Below, piece by piece: positions 45,145 through 53,613 of a stretch of 64,000 bases of DNA. The notes below the pieces were generated by a model that was not told the origin of the DNA, ran no database searches, and was given only the letters and a program-made list of their open reading frames with translations. Source of the stretch: Bacillus sp. FJAT-29937 (GTDB taxonomy: Bacteria > Bacillota > Bacilli > Bacillales > Cytobacillaceae); NCBI RefSeq assembly GCF_001509555.1, contig NZ_LMAS01000009.1, positions 26,443-90,442 on the forward strand. The letters run 5' to 3'. Within the stretch, counting starts at the first letter, position 1. The number at the start of each line of letters is the position of its first letter. The translations under genes were made by a program, and so were the position numbers.

Positions 45145-45732
45145 ATGAGGCTTTTTACGATTATGTTTATAATTCTCATACTATTGTCAGGTTGCTCGAA
45201 CAAACCTTCCTTAGAACTCATAAGTTCTTCTGTTGAAATTAGAGATGATCGATCAGGCAGAGTCGGGATTAATTCAGGAGAAAAGACAGGAGAATTTATT
45301 GAACCCATTTCACTAAGCTATGATTTCATTTTAAAGAATACAGGAAAAAAGACTCTTGGAAAAGGAGAAAAACTAAATAAACAAACTTTTAAATTTGATG
45401 ATGGCATCAAAGTTTTGATTGAACCCCATGAAAAGTTAGTTAAAGTTTCAAAAGAAGTCATGGATTTTAATCTTTATAGTGATGAAGAAAGACAAGAATC
45501 AGAGTTGGGCTTAGGTTTTGGAGAACGAAGCATTGCGGTTCTTGAGCCCAATCAAGAAGGAGAATATTCTTTTGATTTTGTATTAGGGGCATCCGAAGAA
45601 AACCCTGAAATGGCGATTGCCCCTTCACCAGAACAGTTAAATAAGTTAAAGAGAAGTGCTATGGATGCAACTTTAATTATATTTATTGAAGATGAAGAAA
45701 TAGCAAGATTTGATCTTAGTAAATCTAATTAA
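45145..45732 (+). CDS. putative lipoprotein
   Basis: 195-aa lipoprotein: signal RLFTIMFIILILLSGC (Cys 16), mature NKPSLELISSSVEIRDDRSG with an Ig-like strand pattern (ISLSYDFILKNTGKKTLG), resembling FxLYD/DUF-type extracellular domains. ATG 45145 with TTGGGGGAGA upstream. Confidence 0.75.
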   Translation: MRLFTIMFIILILLSGCSNKPSLELISSSVEIRDDRSGRVGINSGEKTGEFIEPISLSYDFILKNTGKKTLGKGEKLNKQTFKFDDGIKVLIEPHEKLVKVSKEVMDFNLYSDEERQESELGLGFGERSIAVLEPNQEGEYSFDFVLGASEENPEMAIAPSPEQLNKLKRSAMDATLIIFIEDEEIARFDLSKSN

Positions 45733-45850
45733 GGTTAATACACAACACATTTTGTAGAACAATCGGGTGCAAATCTGAACAAGAGCGGTTGCTTTTACTA
45801 ATATGGTAGTTTAGTTGAACAAGGTTATTAATAAGGGGGACCAATCCTCA

Positions 45851-45976
45851 ATGTCAGAGAGAGAAAGAGAAAGATTAAAAGACAAAGAACAGCGAAAAAA
45901 CCCTGGTGGCACATTAAACAATATGTGGGCTCAGCGTCAAATAGCCCCTATCTCTATGAAGGTGGGGGCTATTTGA
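45851..45976 (+). CDS. short charged protein, probably truncated (DUF6366-like start)
   Basis: 41 codons from ATG 45851 (GGGGGA upstream): SERERERLKDKEQRKNPGGT, NNMWAQRQ, then the frame runs through a terminator hairpin. The N-terminus resembles DUF6366 proteins as I remember them (ERERLRQEE..NPTGN). The 3' half is probably lost. Confidence 0.4.
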   Translation: MSERERERLKDKEQRKNPGGTLNNMWAQRQIAPISMKVGAI

Positions 45977-45978
45977 AG
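45939..45978 (+). terminator. rho-independent hairpin
   Basis: AAATAGCCCC pairs with GGGGCTATTT around a 16-base loop, overlapping the end of the short ORF. Confidence 0.65.
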
Positions 45979-45983
45979 CTTAC

Positions 45984-46169
45984 TTATAAACGAGTACATA
46001 TGCGTAATTGATTGCCATCAGGATCTACGACTGTCATCGTTCGAAGCCCTTCAAGACCCTCATTTGGAGGCTCAGCAATACGAATATCTTTTTTGCTCTT
46101 TAATTCGCTGTACCAGTTATCGACATTTGGAACAAAAAAGTGAATTAATCCACCAACATAATCCTTTTA
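45984..46169 (-). pseudogene. remnant of a VOC/glyoxalase gene
   Basis: Read on the minus strand, 46166-45984 gives YVGGLIHFFVPNVDNWYSEL, then AEPPNEGLEGLRTMTVVDPD and GNQLRICTRL-stop, a typical VOC C-terminal half. Upstream the same frame meets TAA at 46167-46169 and no N-terminal half is recognisable. No start with a binding site is seen. Confidence 0.7.
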
Positions 46170-46309
46170 ATACCAGTGTTTTACAATAGACATACGTTTT
46201 TGTTAATAGGGTTGTTCCCATGTCGGACGAGTCACATCATTAGTAAAGTATCTTCCATTATGATAAATTTATGAACGAATATATTAGATTGAAAAGCAGG
46301 ATGGTGCGG

Positions 46310-46642
46310 ATGATGTCAATAAAACAACTTAAAAGTATTGAAGAATTAAATGAATTTGTTCAACAACCAGGGAAACATTTGCTATTGAAACATAGTACAA
46401 CTTGCCCAATCAGTGCCAAAGCGAATGAAGAATTTCAATCATTTGTTAATGAAAATGAAACTGCTTCTGCTTCAATGGTCTTGGTAATAGAAGATCGACC
46501 TGTATCAAATCATATTACTGAAGAATTTGAAATTAAACATGAATCTCCACAAATCTTGCTATTTGATGATGGAAAAGTATCTTGGAATACTTCTCATTGG
46601 AAAATTACAAGAGATTCGATCAGGGAGGCTCTGAACGCATGA
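46310..46642 (+). CDS. ytxJ: bacillithiol-system redox protein YtxJ/BrxC-like
   Basis: 110-aa thioredoxin-fold monothiol bacilliredoxin. The active site is STTCPISAKA with a single Cys; ESPQILLFDDGKVSWNTSHW is the cis-Pro region. It is thought to remove bacillithiol from modified protein cysteines. The start is ATG 46310 or 46313, with GCAGG upstream. The stop overlaps the ATG of the glutaredoxin gene (ATGA), so two redox genes form one unit. Confidence 0.88.
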   Translation: MMSIKQLKSIEELNEFVQQPGKHLLLKHSTTCPISAKANEEFQSFVNENETASASMVLVIEDRPVSNHITEEFEIKHESPQILLFDDGKVSWNTSHWKITRDSIREALNA

Positions 46643-46878
46643 GCAAACAAGTCATCGTTTATTCCACGCCTGGTTGTGTAGAATGCAACTATGTTAAACA
46701 AATGCTAGAAGAGGAAAAAATTCCATTTGAAGTAAGAGACGTAATGTCAAGTGTGGAATATCAAAAGGAAGTCGAAAAATTTGGCTTTATGGGTGTACCT
46801 GTTACCGTAGTTGGAGATAAAGCAGTTAAAGGCTTTAATCCTGAATTAAAAGAACTTATAGGAACAATTGAAAAGTAA
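46639..46878 (+). CDS. glutaredoxin-family protein (NrdH-like)
   Basis: 79-aa protein with the active site TPGCVECNYVK (CxxC), MGVPVTVVGDKAVKGFNPEL as cis-Pro and substrate-binding loop. The start is ATG 46639 with GGGAGG upstream, overlapping the ytxJ stop. It probably acts in disulfide reduction with the YtxJ partner; its electron donor is not evident. Confidence 0.9.
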   Translation: MSKQVIVYSTPGCVECNYVKQMLEEEKIPFEVRDVMSSVEYQKEVEKFGFMGVPVTVVGDKAVKGFNPELKELIGTIEK

Positions 46879-46938
46879 AGTTAGCCAAAGTCATGATGTA
46901 AAGTCTCGTCGGGAGTAGGAGCTGGAGCTAGACATTAC

Positions 46939-46971
46939 AAAAAGCCCTTGCATAGATTTCAAGGGCTTTTT
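46939..46971. terminator. bidirectional terminator between glutaredoxin and dctP
   Basis: AAAAAGCCCTTG pairs with CAAGGGCTTTTT around CATAGATTT, between converging genes. Confidence 0.9.
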
Positions 46972-46981
46972 CCATAACTAT

Positions 46982-48253
46982 TTAAACCGCTACTTTGTTT
47001 TTCGTCTTTAATTCAATAATCGCTTGTTGTTGTTTCGTTTCATCGAATTCCTTCTCGCTTTTAGCAATAGCAATTGTTGCAATGCCGTTTCCAATTAGGT
47101 TTGTGATGGCTCGACCTTCACTCATGAAGCGGTCGACTCCTAGTAATAAGGCCAGGCCCTCAACTGGGATGATCTGCATAGCAGTTAGCGTTGAAGCAAG
47201 AACGATAAATCCGCCCCCTGTAACAGCTGCCGCCCCTTTAGAAGTTAACATTAAGATTAAAATAATCGTAATTTGCTGTCCGACGCTTAAATCAACTTGG
47301 AAAACCTGAGCTAGAAACACAACAGCCATAGAGAGATAAATTGAAGTTCCATCAAGATTAAATGAATATCCTGTTGGAATGACAAGTCCTACGACTGACT
47401 TCGAGCAGCCGAACTTCTCCATTTTATCCATCATTCGTGGCAGAACGGATTCAGATGAACTCGTGCCTAGAACGATTAATAGCTCTTCTTTAATGAATTT
47501 TAAATACTTAAATAAGCTGAATCCATACATTTTACAAATGATATTTAGGACCCCAAATATAAATAATGCCATTGTTGCATAAACGGACAACATTAACATT
47601 GCAAGGGGCTTCATTGAAGCAATGCCATAATTTCCAATCGTAAATGCCATTGCTCCAAAAGCACCGATCGGAGCAGCTCTCATAATATAACCGATAATAT
47701 TAAAGAAAACATGTGACATTTTATCAAAAAAATCAATGATTGGCTTGCCTTTTTCCCCAAGAGCTGTTAATGCAACCCCGAATAGAATGGAGAAAAATAA
47801 AACTTGAAGAATATCCCCTTTGGCAAACGCATCAAACATATTAGATGGAACAATATTTGTAATAAAGTCAATCCAATCAATTTTTCCGCCGTCACCAGTT
47901 GTAAATTGAGAGACATCCCCTTTTTGCATCTTATCAAAATTCAGTCCCGCACCTGGCTTGATAATATTAACGACAAATAGACCAATTACGAGTGCTAGCG
48001 TTGTGACAATTTCAAAATAGATAAAAGCCTTCCCGCCAACTTTTCCAACCTTTTTCATATCGCCCATTTTTGCAATTCCGAGAACGATAGTTAAAAAAAT
48101 AATTGGGGCAATAACCATTTTAACCCCTTTAATAAAGGTATCTCCTAATGGCTTCACTGACTTTCCGACTTCCGGCCAAACTAAGCCGACAATCACACCT
48201 AAGATGATGGCAATAACTACTTGAACTGTTAAGTTTTTAAAGACTTTCTTCAT
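46982..48253 (-). CDS. dctP: C4-dicarboxylate:cation symporter
   Basis: 423-aa DAACS-family transporter taking up succinate, fumarate and malate. Diagnostic motifs: [10 protein letters not shown] (re-entrant loop HP1), [26 protein letters not shown] (HP2) and [19 protein letters not shown] (TM8 binding site). ATG start with GGAGGAG upstream on the minus strand. It lies downstream of dctS-dctR on the same strand, with a cre site and iterons in its own leader, so it probably has its own regulated promoter, as dctP of Bacillus subtilis. Confidence 0.93.
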   Translation of the reverse strand: MKKVFKNLTVQVVIAIILGVIVGLVWPEVGKSVKPLGDTFIKGVKMVIAPIIFLTIVLGIAKMGDMKKVGKVGGKAFIYFEIVTTLALVIGLFVVNIIKPGAGLNFDKMQKGDVSQFTTGDGGKIDWIDFITNIVPSNMFDAFAKGDILQVLFFSILFGVALTALGEKGKPIIDFFDKMSHVFFNIIGYIMRAAPIGAFGAMAFTIGNYGIASMKPLAMLMLSVYATMALFIFGVLNIICKMYGFSLFKYLKFIKEELLIVLGTSSSESVLPRMMDKMEKFGCSKSVVGLVIPTGYSFNLDGTSIYLSMAVVFLAQVFQVDLSVGQQITIILILMLTSKGAAAVTGGGFIVLASTLTAMQIIPVEGLALLLGVDRFMSEGRAITNLIGNGIATIAIAKSEKEFDETKQQQAIIELKTKNKVAV

Positions 48254-48295
48254 TTTTTCTCCTCCTTCTCAAACGTATCAATCTTGTTTTTTTCA

Positions 48296-48309
48296 TGATA
48301 ACGCTTTCA
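48296..48309 (-). promoter_or_regulatory. cre site (CcpA operator) upstream of dctP
   Basis: On the minus strand TGAAAGCGTTATCA matches the cre consensus TGWAANCGNTNWCA at every position. It lies 43 bp upstream of the dctP start, placing dctP under carbon catabolite repression. Confidence 0.85.
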
Positions 48310-48325
48310 AATGAATGAGGGAAGA

Positions 48326-48361
48326 TTTTGGACATTTTGGACATTTTGGTCTTTTTGGTCT
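48326..48361. promoter_or_regulatory. four 9-bp iterons, candidate DctR binding sites
   Basis: Two copies of TTTTGGACA then two of TTTTGGTCT in strict tandem (starts 48326, 48335, 48344, 48353), between the end of dctR and the cre site of dctP. Position upstream of the transporter gene suggests the response-regulator binding array; the binding itself is inference. Confidence 0.65.
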
Positions 48362-48370
48362 CTAGAGCGT

Positions 48371-49054
48371 TTATTTAATGAGGGAATATCGATTAACAGG
48401 CCTTCCGACACCGCCATATTTTAATTCAATTTTAATTTCACCGAGCTTCACTAAATATTCAAGATAGCGGCGAGCCGTCACGCGGGCAATGCCCACCCCA
48501 TCGGCTACTTCCTCAGAGGATTTAGCTAGTTCTTGTTCATGTAAATAGGCAATAATTTGCCTATATGTAACTTCATTCAGTCCTTTTGGCAAATTATTTA
48601 CATTATTTAATTTCTTCGATGTGGAGGAGGAATGCAGAAACTCGTCAAGTTGCTGCTGAGATAACGATAGCTCATTTTTAACTTTTGAGTGATAAATTTT
48701 ATATTTTTCTAAAGCCTTCTGGATTCTATCGAATTGAAATGGCTTAATAATATAATCAAAGGCTCCATTTTGGAGGGCCATTTTCACTGTTTCATGGTCA
48801 TTCGCCGCTGTTACCATAATCACATCGACGCTTTCTTGATGGCTGCGAATTTGCTGAAGGGTCTCGAGTCCATCCTGCTTTGGCATAAACACATCGAGAA
48901 TAACAAGATCAGGTGTATGCTCCCTTATTTTTTGGAGACCTTCCATCCCATTGCTTGCTACTCCGATTACTTTATATCCTTCTATTTTCATGACAAATTG
49001 CTTATTCACTTCTTGCACCATCGGATCATCTTCAATGATTAGAACGGTTATCAT
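48371..49054 (-). CDS. dctR: response regulator DctR (CitT family)
   Basis: 227-aa response regulator. The receiver domain has IIEDDPM, phospho-acceptor Asp in LVILDVFMPKQDG (about 54), and AFDYIIKPFQ. The C-terminal DNA-binding HTH of the CitT/DctR type reads EVADGVGIARVTARRYLEYLVKLGEI. The start overlaps the dctS stop by 4 bases. Partner of DctS; activates dctP in response to dicarboxylates in the known system. Confidence 0.92.
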   Translation of the reverse strand: MITVLIIEDDPMVQEVNKQFVMKIEGYKVIGVASNGMEGLQKIREHTPDLVILDVFMPKQDGLETLQQIRSHQESVDVIMVTAANDHETVKMALQNGAFDYIIKPFQFDRIQKALEKYKIYHSKVKNELSLSQQQLDEFLHSSSTSKKLNNVNNLPKGLNEVTYRQIIAYLHEQELAKSSEEVADGVGIARVTARRYLEYLVKLGEIKIELKYGGVGRPVNRYSLIK

Positions 49055-50646
49055 TCTTCCTCCTCCAATCCATTCATTGGAAAACTAATAAAAAAACTAG
49101 CCCCTTCTCCTTGATGAGAAACAACATTTAATTCCCCTTTTCCTTTTTCCACAATCTGTTTTACGAGATGAAGACCTAAACCAAATCCTTTTTTCGTAGA
49201 AAACCCATTTTCAAATATTCGGTGCATCTCTGTTTCACTAATCCCGTGCCCATTATCTTCAACAAGAATAGCACATAATTCATCATCCTGCTCAATACTA
49301 ATATCAATCCTTCTTTCTCGATGATCGGCTGTTTTTAAGGCAGCAATCGCATTTTCAATTAAATTTCCGAGTATGACAACGAAATCATGATGATCTAAAT
49401 GCTTCGGAAAACGACTTAAATGGCTTTTCCGGTCAATGACAATTTTAATCCCTAATTCTTTTCCGCGGCTTACTTTCCCAAGTAATAAACCAGCAAGATT
49501 ATCATCAAGAATATTCTCATTTAAAAATCTCGCGAAACTCCCTTGTTCCTCATCTAATTGAAAAATATACTTTAGCGCCTGTTCATTATTTCCTAATTGA
49601 ATTAATCCCGCAATCGTATGAAGCTTATTAGAATGCTCATGGGCTTGTACCCTTAACGCTTCTACAAATTCCTTTACCCCAGTCAATTCCTCCGCCATTT
49701 TCGTCGTCTCTGTACGATCTTGAAAAATAGCGACCGCCCCAACTAACTGCTTATTTACTTTAATCGGGACACGATTGCTCATAATCACGTTTCCTCGGAC
49801 TTGGACTTCCTGATTAAATACTGGTTTATCTAGTTCAAGGATTTCTGGCAGCCTCGTATCCGGGATCACATCCCAAATGTTTTTCCCAATAACATCCCCA
49901 TGGACATTCATCATTTTTTTTGCCTTATCATTAAAGATCGTGATCATTTCATGCTTATCAATTGCGATGACTCCCTCATGCATCGCATGAAACGTTGCTG
50001 TACGCTCTTCAAGAAGACGAGCGATTTCATAAGGCTCAAGCTGAAACATTTGCTGTTTAATATGTTTGGCAAGGAAGAATGAACCTATTACGCCAAGCAG
50101 CAGGGTCAAAAACATAATGAGTAGAATCTCATTTTTTAGTGATAATAATGTTTCAAACATCGTCGGTAATACATTCCCAACAACAACCACCCCTACTTGC
50201 TCTAATTGGTCATTTTTTATTGGAGCAAAGGCACGTACAGCCATTCCTACCTCACCCTTAGCTTTTGAAAGATAGGAATGCTCTGCAAAAGCAGGACCGG
50301 CATCTTCTCCTTTTGCTACTGTTCCTAACATGTCCTTTACAGGATGTGAGTAACGAATCCTTTCCATATTTAAGACGGTTACATAATCCGCATTATTAAT
50401 AATGCGGATTTTTTCAATAGTAGGATCCATTTCAATCCATCCATTTGGTTCCGTAACATGGCGAATGACATCTGGAAGCTGAGCGACGGTTTTCGCCGTA
50501 ATCATCGCTCTTTTTCCATACTCTTCTTCCTCAAGCTCCACAATATTTCCAATTAATATAAGACCTCCGAGCAATAAAGAAAAAAAGACGATGCTGAATG
50601 ATAATAATGTAATTTTGGAACGAATCGGCAGCCGCTTAAGTGACAC
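49051..50646 (-). CDS. dctS: sensor histidine kinase DctS (CitA/DcuS type)
   Basis: 531-aa kinase: first TM (ITLLSFSIVFFSLLLGGLIL), an extracellular PAS-like sensor domain (about 50-170), second TM (ILLIMFLTLLLGVIGSFFLA), a cytoplasmic PAS (FHAMHEGVIAIDKHEMITIFND), phospho-acceptor His in RVQAHEHSNKLHTIAGLIQLG, then HATPase boxes NLIENAIAAL, VEDNGHGI and GFGLGLHLVKQI. GTG 50646 is preferred because AAAGGGGGT lies 8 bases upstream; the frame is open 30 bases further. Divergent from dctB over a 92-bp promoter region. Confidence 0.92.
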   Translation of the reverse strand: MSLKRLPIRSKITLLSFSIVFFSLLLGGLILIGNIVELEEEEYGKRAMITAKTVAQLPDVIRHVTEPNGWIEMDPTIEKIRIINNADYVTVLNMERIRYSHPVKDMLGTVAKGEDAGPAFAEHSYLSKAKGEVGMAVRAFAPIKNDQLEQVGVVVVGNVLPTMFETLLSLKNEILLIMFLTLLLGVIGSFFLAKHIKQQMFQLEPYEIARLLEERTATFHAMHEGVIAIDKHEMITIFNDKAKKMMNVHGDVIGKNIWDVIPDTRLPEILELDKPVFNQEVQVRGNVIMSNRVPIKVNKQLVGAVAIFQDRTETTKMAEELTGVKEFVEALRVQAHEHSNKLHTIAGLIQLGNNEQALKYIFQLDEEQGSFARFLNENILDDNLAGLLLGKVSRGKELGIKIVIDRKSHLSRFPKHLDHHDFVVILGNLIENAIAALKTADHRERRIDISIEQDDELCAILVEDNGHGISETEMHRIFENGFSTKKGFGLGLHLVKQIVEKGKGELNVVSHQGEGASFFISFPMNGLEEEE

Positions 50647-50738
50647 GTGCTTACCCCCTTTATTCAAGACATACAATATTGTACTATTAGTCGTTTTATT
50701 ATTTAATTAGAATAATAGAAAAGATTCGAGGTGTATAC

Positions 50739-51851
50739 ATGAAGAAGCTGTTCGGAATATTTATTTTTATTATATCAGGATATAGTGCAGCTTACCTTTT
50801 CGGATTTAGCGGTTTTCATTTCACGAAAGAAGTTCCCTTTGATGATGAGCAGACGGGAATGAAAGAGCAAATAATCATTCGTTTTAGTCATGTTGTGTCA
50901 GAAAATACACCAAAGGGGCTTGCAGCAGGCCGGTTTGCTGACCTTGTTCAAAAGAAATCAAATAATAGAGTCAAAGTCGTTGTCTTTCCAAATGCCGAGC
51001 TCTTTTCTGACGAAGGTGAGCTGAGTGCCCTTCAATCTGGACAAGTACAGATGATTGCTCCGTCAACATCTAAATTAGGAACGCTCTCTCCTGAATGGCT
51101 CGTATTAGATTTGCCTTATGCCTTCTCCTCAAATGAAGCTGTAAAAGAAGCGTATGAAGGAGAGATTGGCAAAGTTTTATTTGCCGACTTAAAAAAACAA
51201 AATATTGAAGGTTTAGCATTTTGGTATAACGGCTTTAAACAAATGACAACAATGAAAGGGACTATCATTCATCCAACAGATATAAAGGGCCAAGTTTTCC
51301 GTATCATGCCTAGCAAAGTGATCGAAAAGCAATACGAAGTTCTCGAAGCCGCCCCCCGCCCAATCCCCTTTGACCAAACGTATCATAATTTGGAAAAAGG
51401 TACGATTGATGGAGAGGAAAATACGATCTCGAATATATATTCCAAAAAATATTATCATGTCCAAAAATACATGACGATTACAAACCATGCTTATTTAGGC
51501 TATGCTGTCTTGATGAATCGAGAGTTTTGGAATGGTTTGCCGAGCGAGATTCAAGACATCATTCGGGAAGCAATGGTCGAAGCGACAGATTGGAATTGGC
51601 AATATTCGATTGACTTGAATGATTCGAATCTTCAACAATTAAAAGAGAATACTAGTATGCAAATTTACGAGTTAACTCCAGAGGATGAAACGGAGTGGAG
51701 AAATAAACTCAAAAAAGTGGAACAGCATTTCTCGCCAATCATCGGAGAAAGCATGATGGAGCGCTTGCAAAAAATTAAAAATAAATTTGATAGGAGAAGC
51801 GGAAGCGCCTTGCCCAGCGATAGAGCAACGGAAAGTATTTGTTCGACTTAG
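50739..51851 (+). CDS. dctB: TRAP-type C4-dicarboxylate binding protein DctB
   Basis: 370-aa DctP-family substrate-binding protein, N-terminal anchor LFGIFIFIISGYSAAYLFGF. Family marks: IRFSHVVSENTPKGLAAGRFADLV, ELSALQSGQVQMIAPS, FRIMPSKVIEKQYEVL and a typical helix region NREFWNGLPSEIQDIIREAM. In Bacillus subtilis DctB works with DctS/DctR as co-sensor rather than in a TRAP transporter. ATG start, GAGGTG upstream. The last 17 residues (RRSGSALPSDRATESICST-like) come from a repeat-like sequence GAAGCGGAAGCGCCTTG, so the original stop was probably lost. Confidence 0.92.
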   Translation: MKKLFGIFIFIISGYSAAYLFGFSGFHFTKEVPFDDEQTGMKEQIIIRFSHVVSENTPKGLAAGRFADLVQKKSNNRVKVVVFPNAELFSDEGELSALQSGQVQMIAPSTSKLGTLSPEWLVLDLPYAFSSNEAVKEAYEGEIGKVLFADLKKQNIEGLAFWYNGFKQMTTMKGTIIHPTDIKGQVFRIMPSKVIEKQYEVLEAAPRPIPFDQTYHNLEKGTIDGEENTISNIYSKKYYHVQKYMTITNHAYLGYAVLMNREFWNGLPSEIQDIIREAMVEATDWNWQYSIDLNDSNLQQLKENTSMQIYELTPEDETEWRNKLKKVEQHFSPIIGESMMERLQKIKNKFDRRSGSALPSDRATESICST

Positions 51852-51930
51852 CACAAGCATCAAGTGTACTTATCTAGAAAAAAATCAAAAAATACTGAGG
51901 ATAAAATAAGATAAGAAGGTTGTGGTGTCC

Positions 51931-52044
51931 TTGGTCAAAAAGAGCCTTTTTATATTTTTTATTATGCTTTGTTTCAATCCTTCCATTTCAGTATTTGCCA
52001 AGGCAAGTGAAAACACAGTGTCTGCAACTTGGGGGGGATATTGA
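51931..52044 (+). pseudogene. signal-peptide stub of a secreted protein
   Basis: TTG 51931 gives VKKSLFIFFIMLCFNPSISVFA, a good signal peptide with Ala-x-Ala-like cleavage, then KASENTVSATWGGY-stop. Removing one G from a seven-G run would give WGDIDQISKHA before a later stop, so the gene end is broken. The rest of 51852-52208 shows no gene. Confidence 0.4.
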
Positions 52045-52117
52045 TCAAATTTCCAAACATGCTTAAAAAGCAAGTTGTTCAAGAGCATTGTTAGGAACAG
52101 CTTTAACTGTATGCACA

Positions 52118-52149
52118 AGAAAAATCTCTTCAAAAGGATTTGAAGAGAT
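52118..52149 (-). terminator. terminator after the YjcZ-like gene
   Basis: On the minus strand ATCTCTTCAA pairs with TTGAAGAGAT, followed by TTTTTCTTG, about 60 bases after the stop. Confidence 0.75.
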
Positions 52150-52208
52150 GATCTAATGTTCATTAATATATTCATTGGCGGAGCAATCTTTTACGAATTA
52201 ACTAGAAG

Positions 52209-52454
52209 TTAGCATTCGCAAAAGCCGCAAAGAACTGCACCTACAATGATGAGTAAAATAAACAATACGACAATTAAGGCAAATTCGTTCCGATAAGCAG
52301 GATATTCATAACCGTAAGCAGGAACTGAACATCCATAACTATAAGCAGGAGCTGTGTAGGTAGGCATTGGAGCAATGTTTGGAGCAACATTTGGAGCCAC
52401 ATTTGGTGGCATATTTGCGCCAAGAGTCGGCATTGCGTTAAGGTTCGGATACAT
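52209..52454 (-). CDS. YjcZ-family sporulation protein with Pro/Tyr-rich N-terminus
   Basis: 81-aa protein ending in the YjcZ/SscA hydrophobic helix NEFALIVVLFILLIIVGAVLCG, then FCEC. The N-terminal half has imperfect repeats (PNVAP-NVAP-NIAP) and a Tyr/Pro run (PAYSYGCSVPAYGYEYPAY), longer than the typical 25-50 aa members. Likely a spore-associated protein by family; ATG start with GGAAGTG upstream on the minus strand. Next to tgl. Confidence 0.82.
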   Translation of the reverse strand: MYPNLNAMPTLGANMPPNVAPNVAPNIAPMPTYTAPAYSYGCSVPAYGYEYPAYRNEFALIVVLFILLIIVGAVLCGFCEC

Positions 52455-52569
52455 TATCTAACACTTCCCTTCGAGTAAGGAATTTCTCTATATAATACTC
52501 TGGGAGGTGAGTTTTGAGCCCGTCTATAAAAAAATGGGTAAATGTCATGGCGCGTGAAGTGGGAATAAA

Positions 52570-53400
52570 TCACAAGGAGTAAAAAAGATAATGAACATAA
52601 GAAATAGAACTTTTGTTATGGTGCACGGTCGGACGCTGTAGTTTATATGCTCTATCACTTCTATTGCTGCTTGCCACTCTTAATAAATATTTAAAAGAAG
52701 GCCTTGTCACCAATTTTGTTAAATAAGCTGATTGATAACTGCCCGGTTCTCTATTTTCATTAAGAATTGGGATCATTTCCTCTAATGATCTAATATTAAA
52801 TCCATGTCCAAACAATCTTCCATCATGTAGAAGAACAGCATTAACACCCCTGAACTGTGGGGTTCTTCGATTAAAATCGGGATTATTCACATAGACGACG
52901 TCTCCAGGCAGAAAATGATTCGCGTAGAAGGTGTTGATCCCTAGGTCCGTATCTGTATGCCAGCTGTAAATATATAGATTTTGAAACAGGGAATTAAAGA
53001 AATAGCGGCCAATACTATGCAATATGGCATGGTAATAGATGATCGGAATAGCGGTTGCACATTCAAATGCATAGAGTGAACTGTTCTGAAAAATATCCTG
53101 AATCGCATCAGCTGGCTGCACATCGGGTCTTAAAAGGAACCCGCCTTCCCTTGTTAATTGCCAGTACATTGGATTGCAGCGGGCATATTCAAAGATTGTA
53201 AACTTTGCTTGACCTTTGTTCATTTCATTCGCGCTCTGAATAATGTTTTTTCTCACTTTAAGTTCAAACAACAATTCATCTGCGAAATTATAAGTATAAA
53301 AATCGGGAGCATTCTGCATCTGTTGAATAATTGTTTTCTCAATATTTCCTAGCTGCCAATTGTCATTCTGTTGAAACGGGACCCCTGATATTTGGATCAT
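52570..53400 (-). CDS. tgl: spore coat protein-glutamine gamma-glutamyltransferase
   Basis: 276-aa transglutaminase that cross-links spore coat proteins (GerQ and others). The catalytic Cys is in SSLYAFECATAIPI (Cys 114 from the chosen start, matching Cys116 of Bacillus subtilis Tgl); GDVVYVNNPDFNRRTPQFRG and LLHDGRLFGHGFNI follow. The start is ATG 53400 because GGGGGATTG lies just upstream; the frame is open 69 bases further without a site. Confidence 0.95.
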   Translation of the reverse strand: MIQISGVPFQQNDNWQLGNIEKTIIQQMQNAPDFYTYNFADELLFELKVRKNIIQSANEMNKGQAKFTIFEYARCNPMYWQLTREGGFLLRPDVQPADAIQDIFQNSSLYAFECATAIPIIYYHAILHSIGRYFFNSLFQNLYIYSWHTDTDLGINTFYANHFLPGDVVYVNNPDFNRRTPQFRGVNAVLLHDGRLFGHGFNIRSLEEMIPILNENREPGSYQSAYLTKLVTRPSFKYLLRVASSNRSDRAYKLQRPTVHHNKSSISYVHYLFYSL

Positions 53401-53613
53401 ACAATCCCCCATTTCTGTATCGTTTTTTATCTGCGTCATAACTATAGTATTCTTATAATTATTAATCATGTTAGTTTTTAATGAGGGTCGAGGGTAAGCG
53501 CCAATTAGGCCGCCCCTGCATTTCTTTTGTGGCCTATATTAATGTCCTTTCGTTAAAAATAGAATTTGAATACAGGATATTGCAAAATAACAGGAAAATA
53601 GGAGGTAGGAAAT

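Larger units (their letters stand above)
28945..45830. repeat. dispersed intergenic motif family bordering the small genes
   Basis: A roughly 27-bp motif recurs between the genes of this tract. Form A reads CTAACGGGTGC, 3 bases, AGTTAAA-AAG and leads into a terminator hairpin. Form B reads CTAACGGGGCAG, then AGTTGAACAAG and leads into the next gene. Good copies start near 28949, 30667, 31199, 31541, 32871, 33719, 34783, 34821, 35345, 35386, 36731, 36861, 38820, 39399, 39455, 40471, 40531, 41217, 41839, 42254, 45757 and 45797; one lies on the opposite strand at 31663-31692. They look like copies of one sequence, often paired around a terminator. Confidence 0.75.

Noticed and set aside
51885..52175. 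Minus-strand 96-codon ORF
   Set aside because: It runs through a terminator hairpin and opposite a good signal peptide; no binding site.
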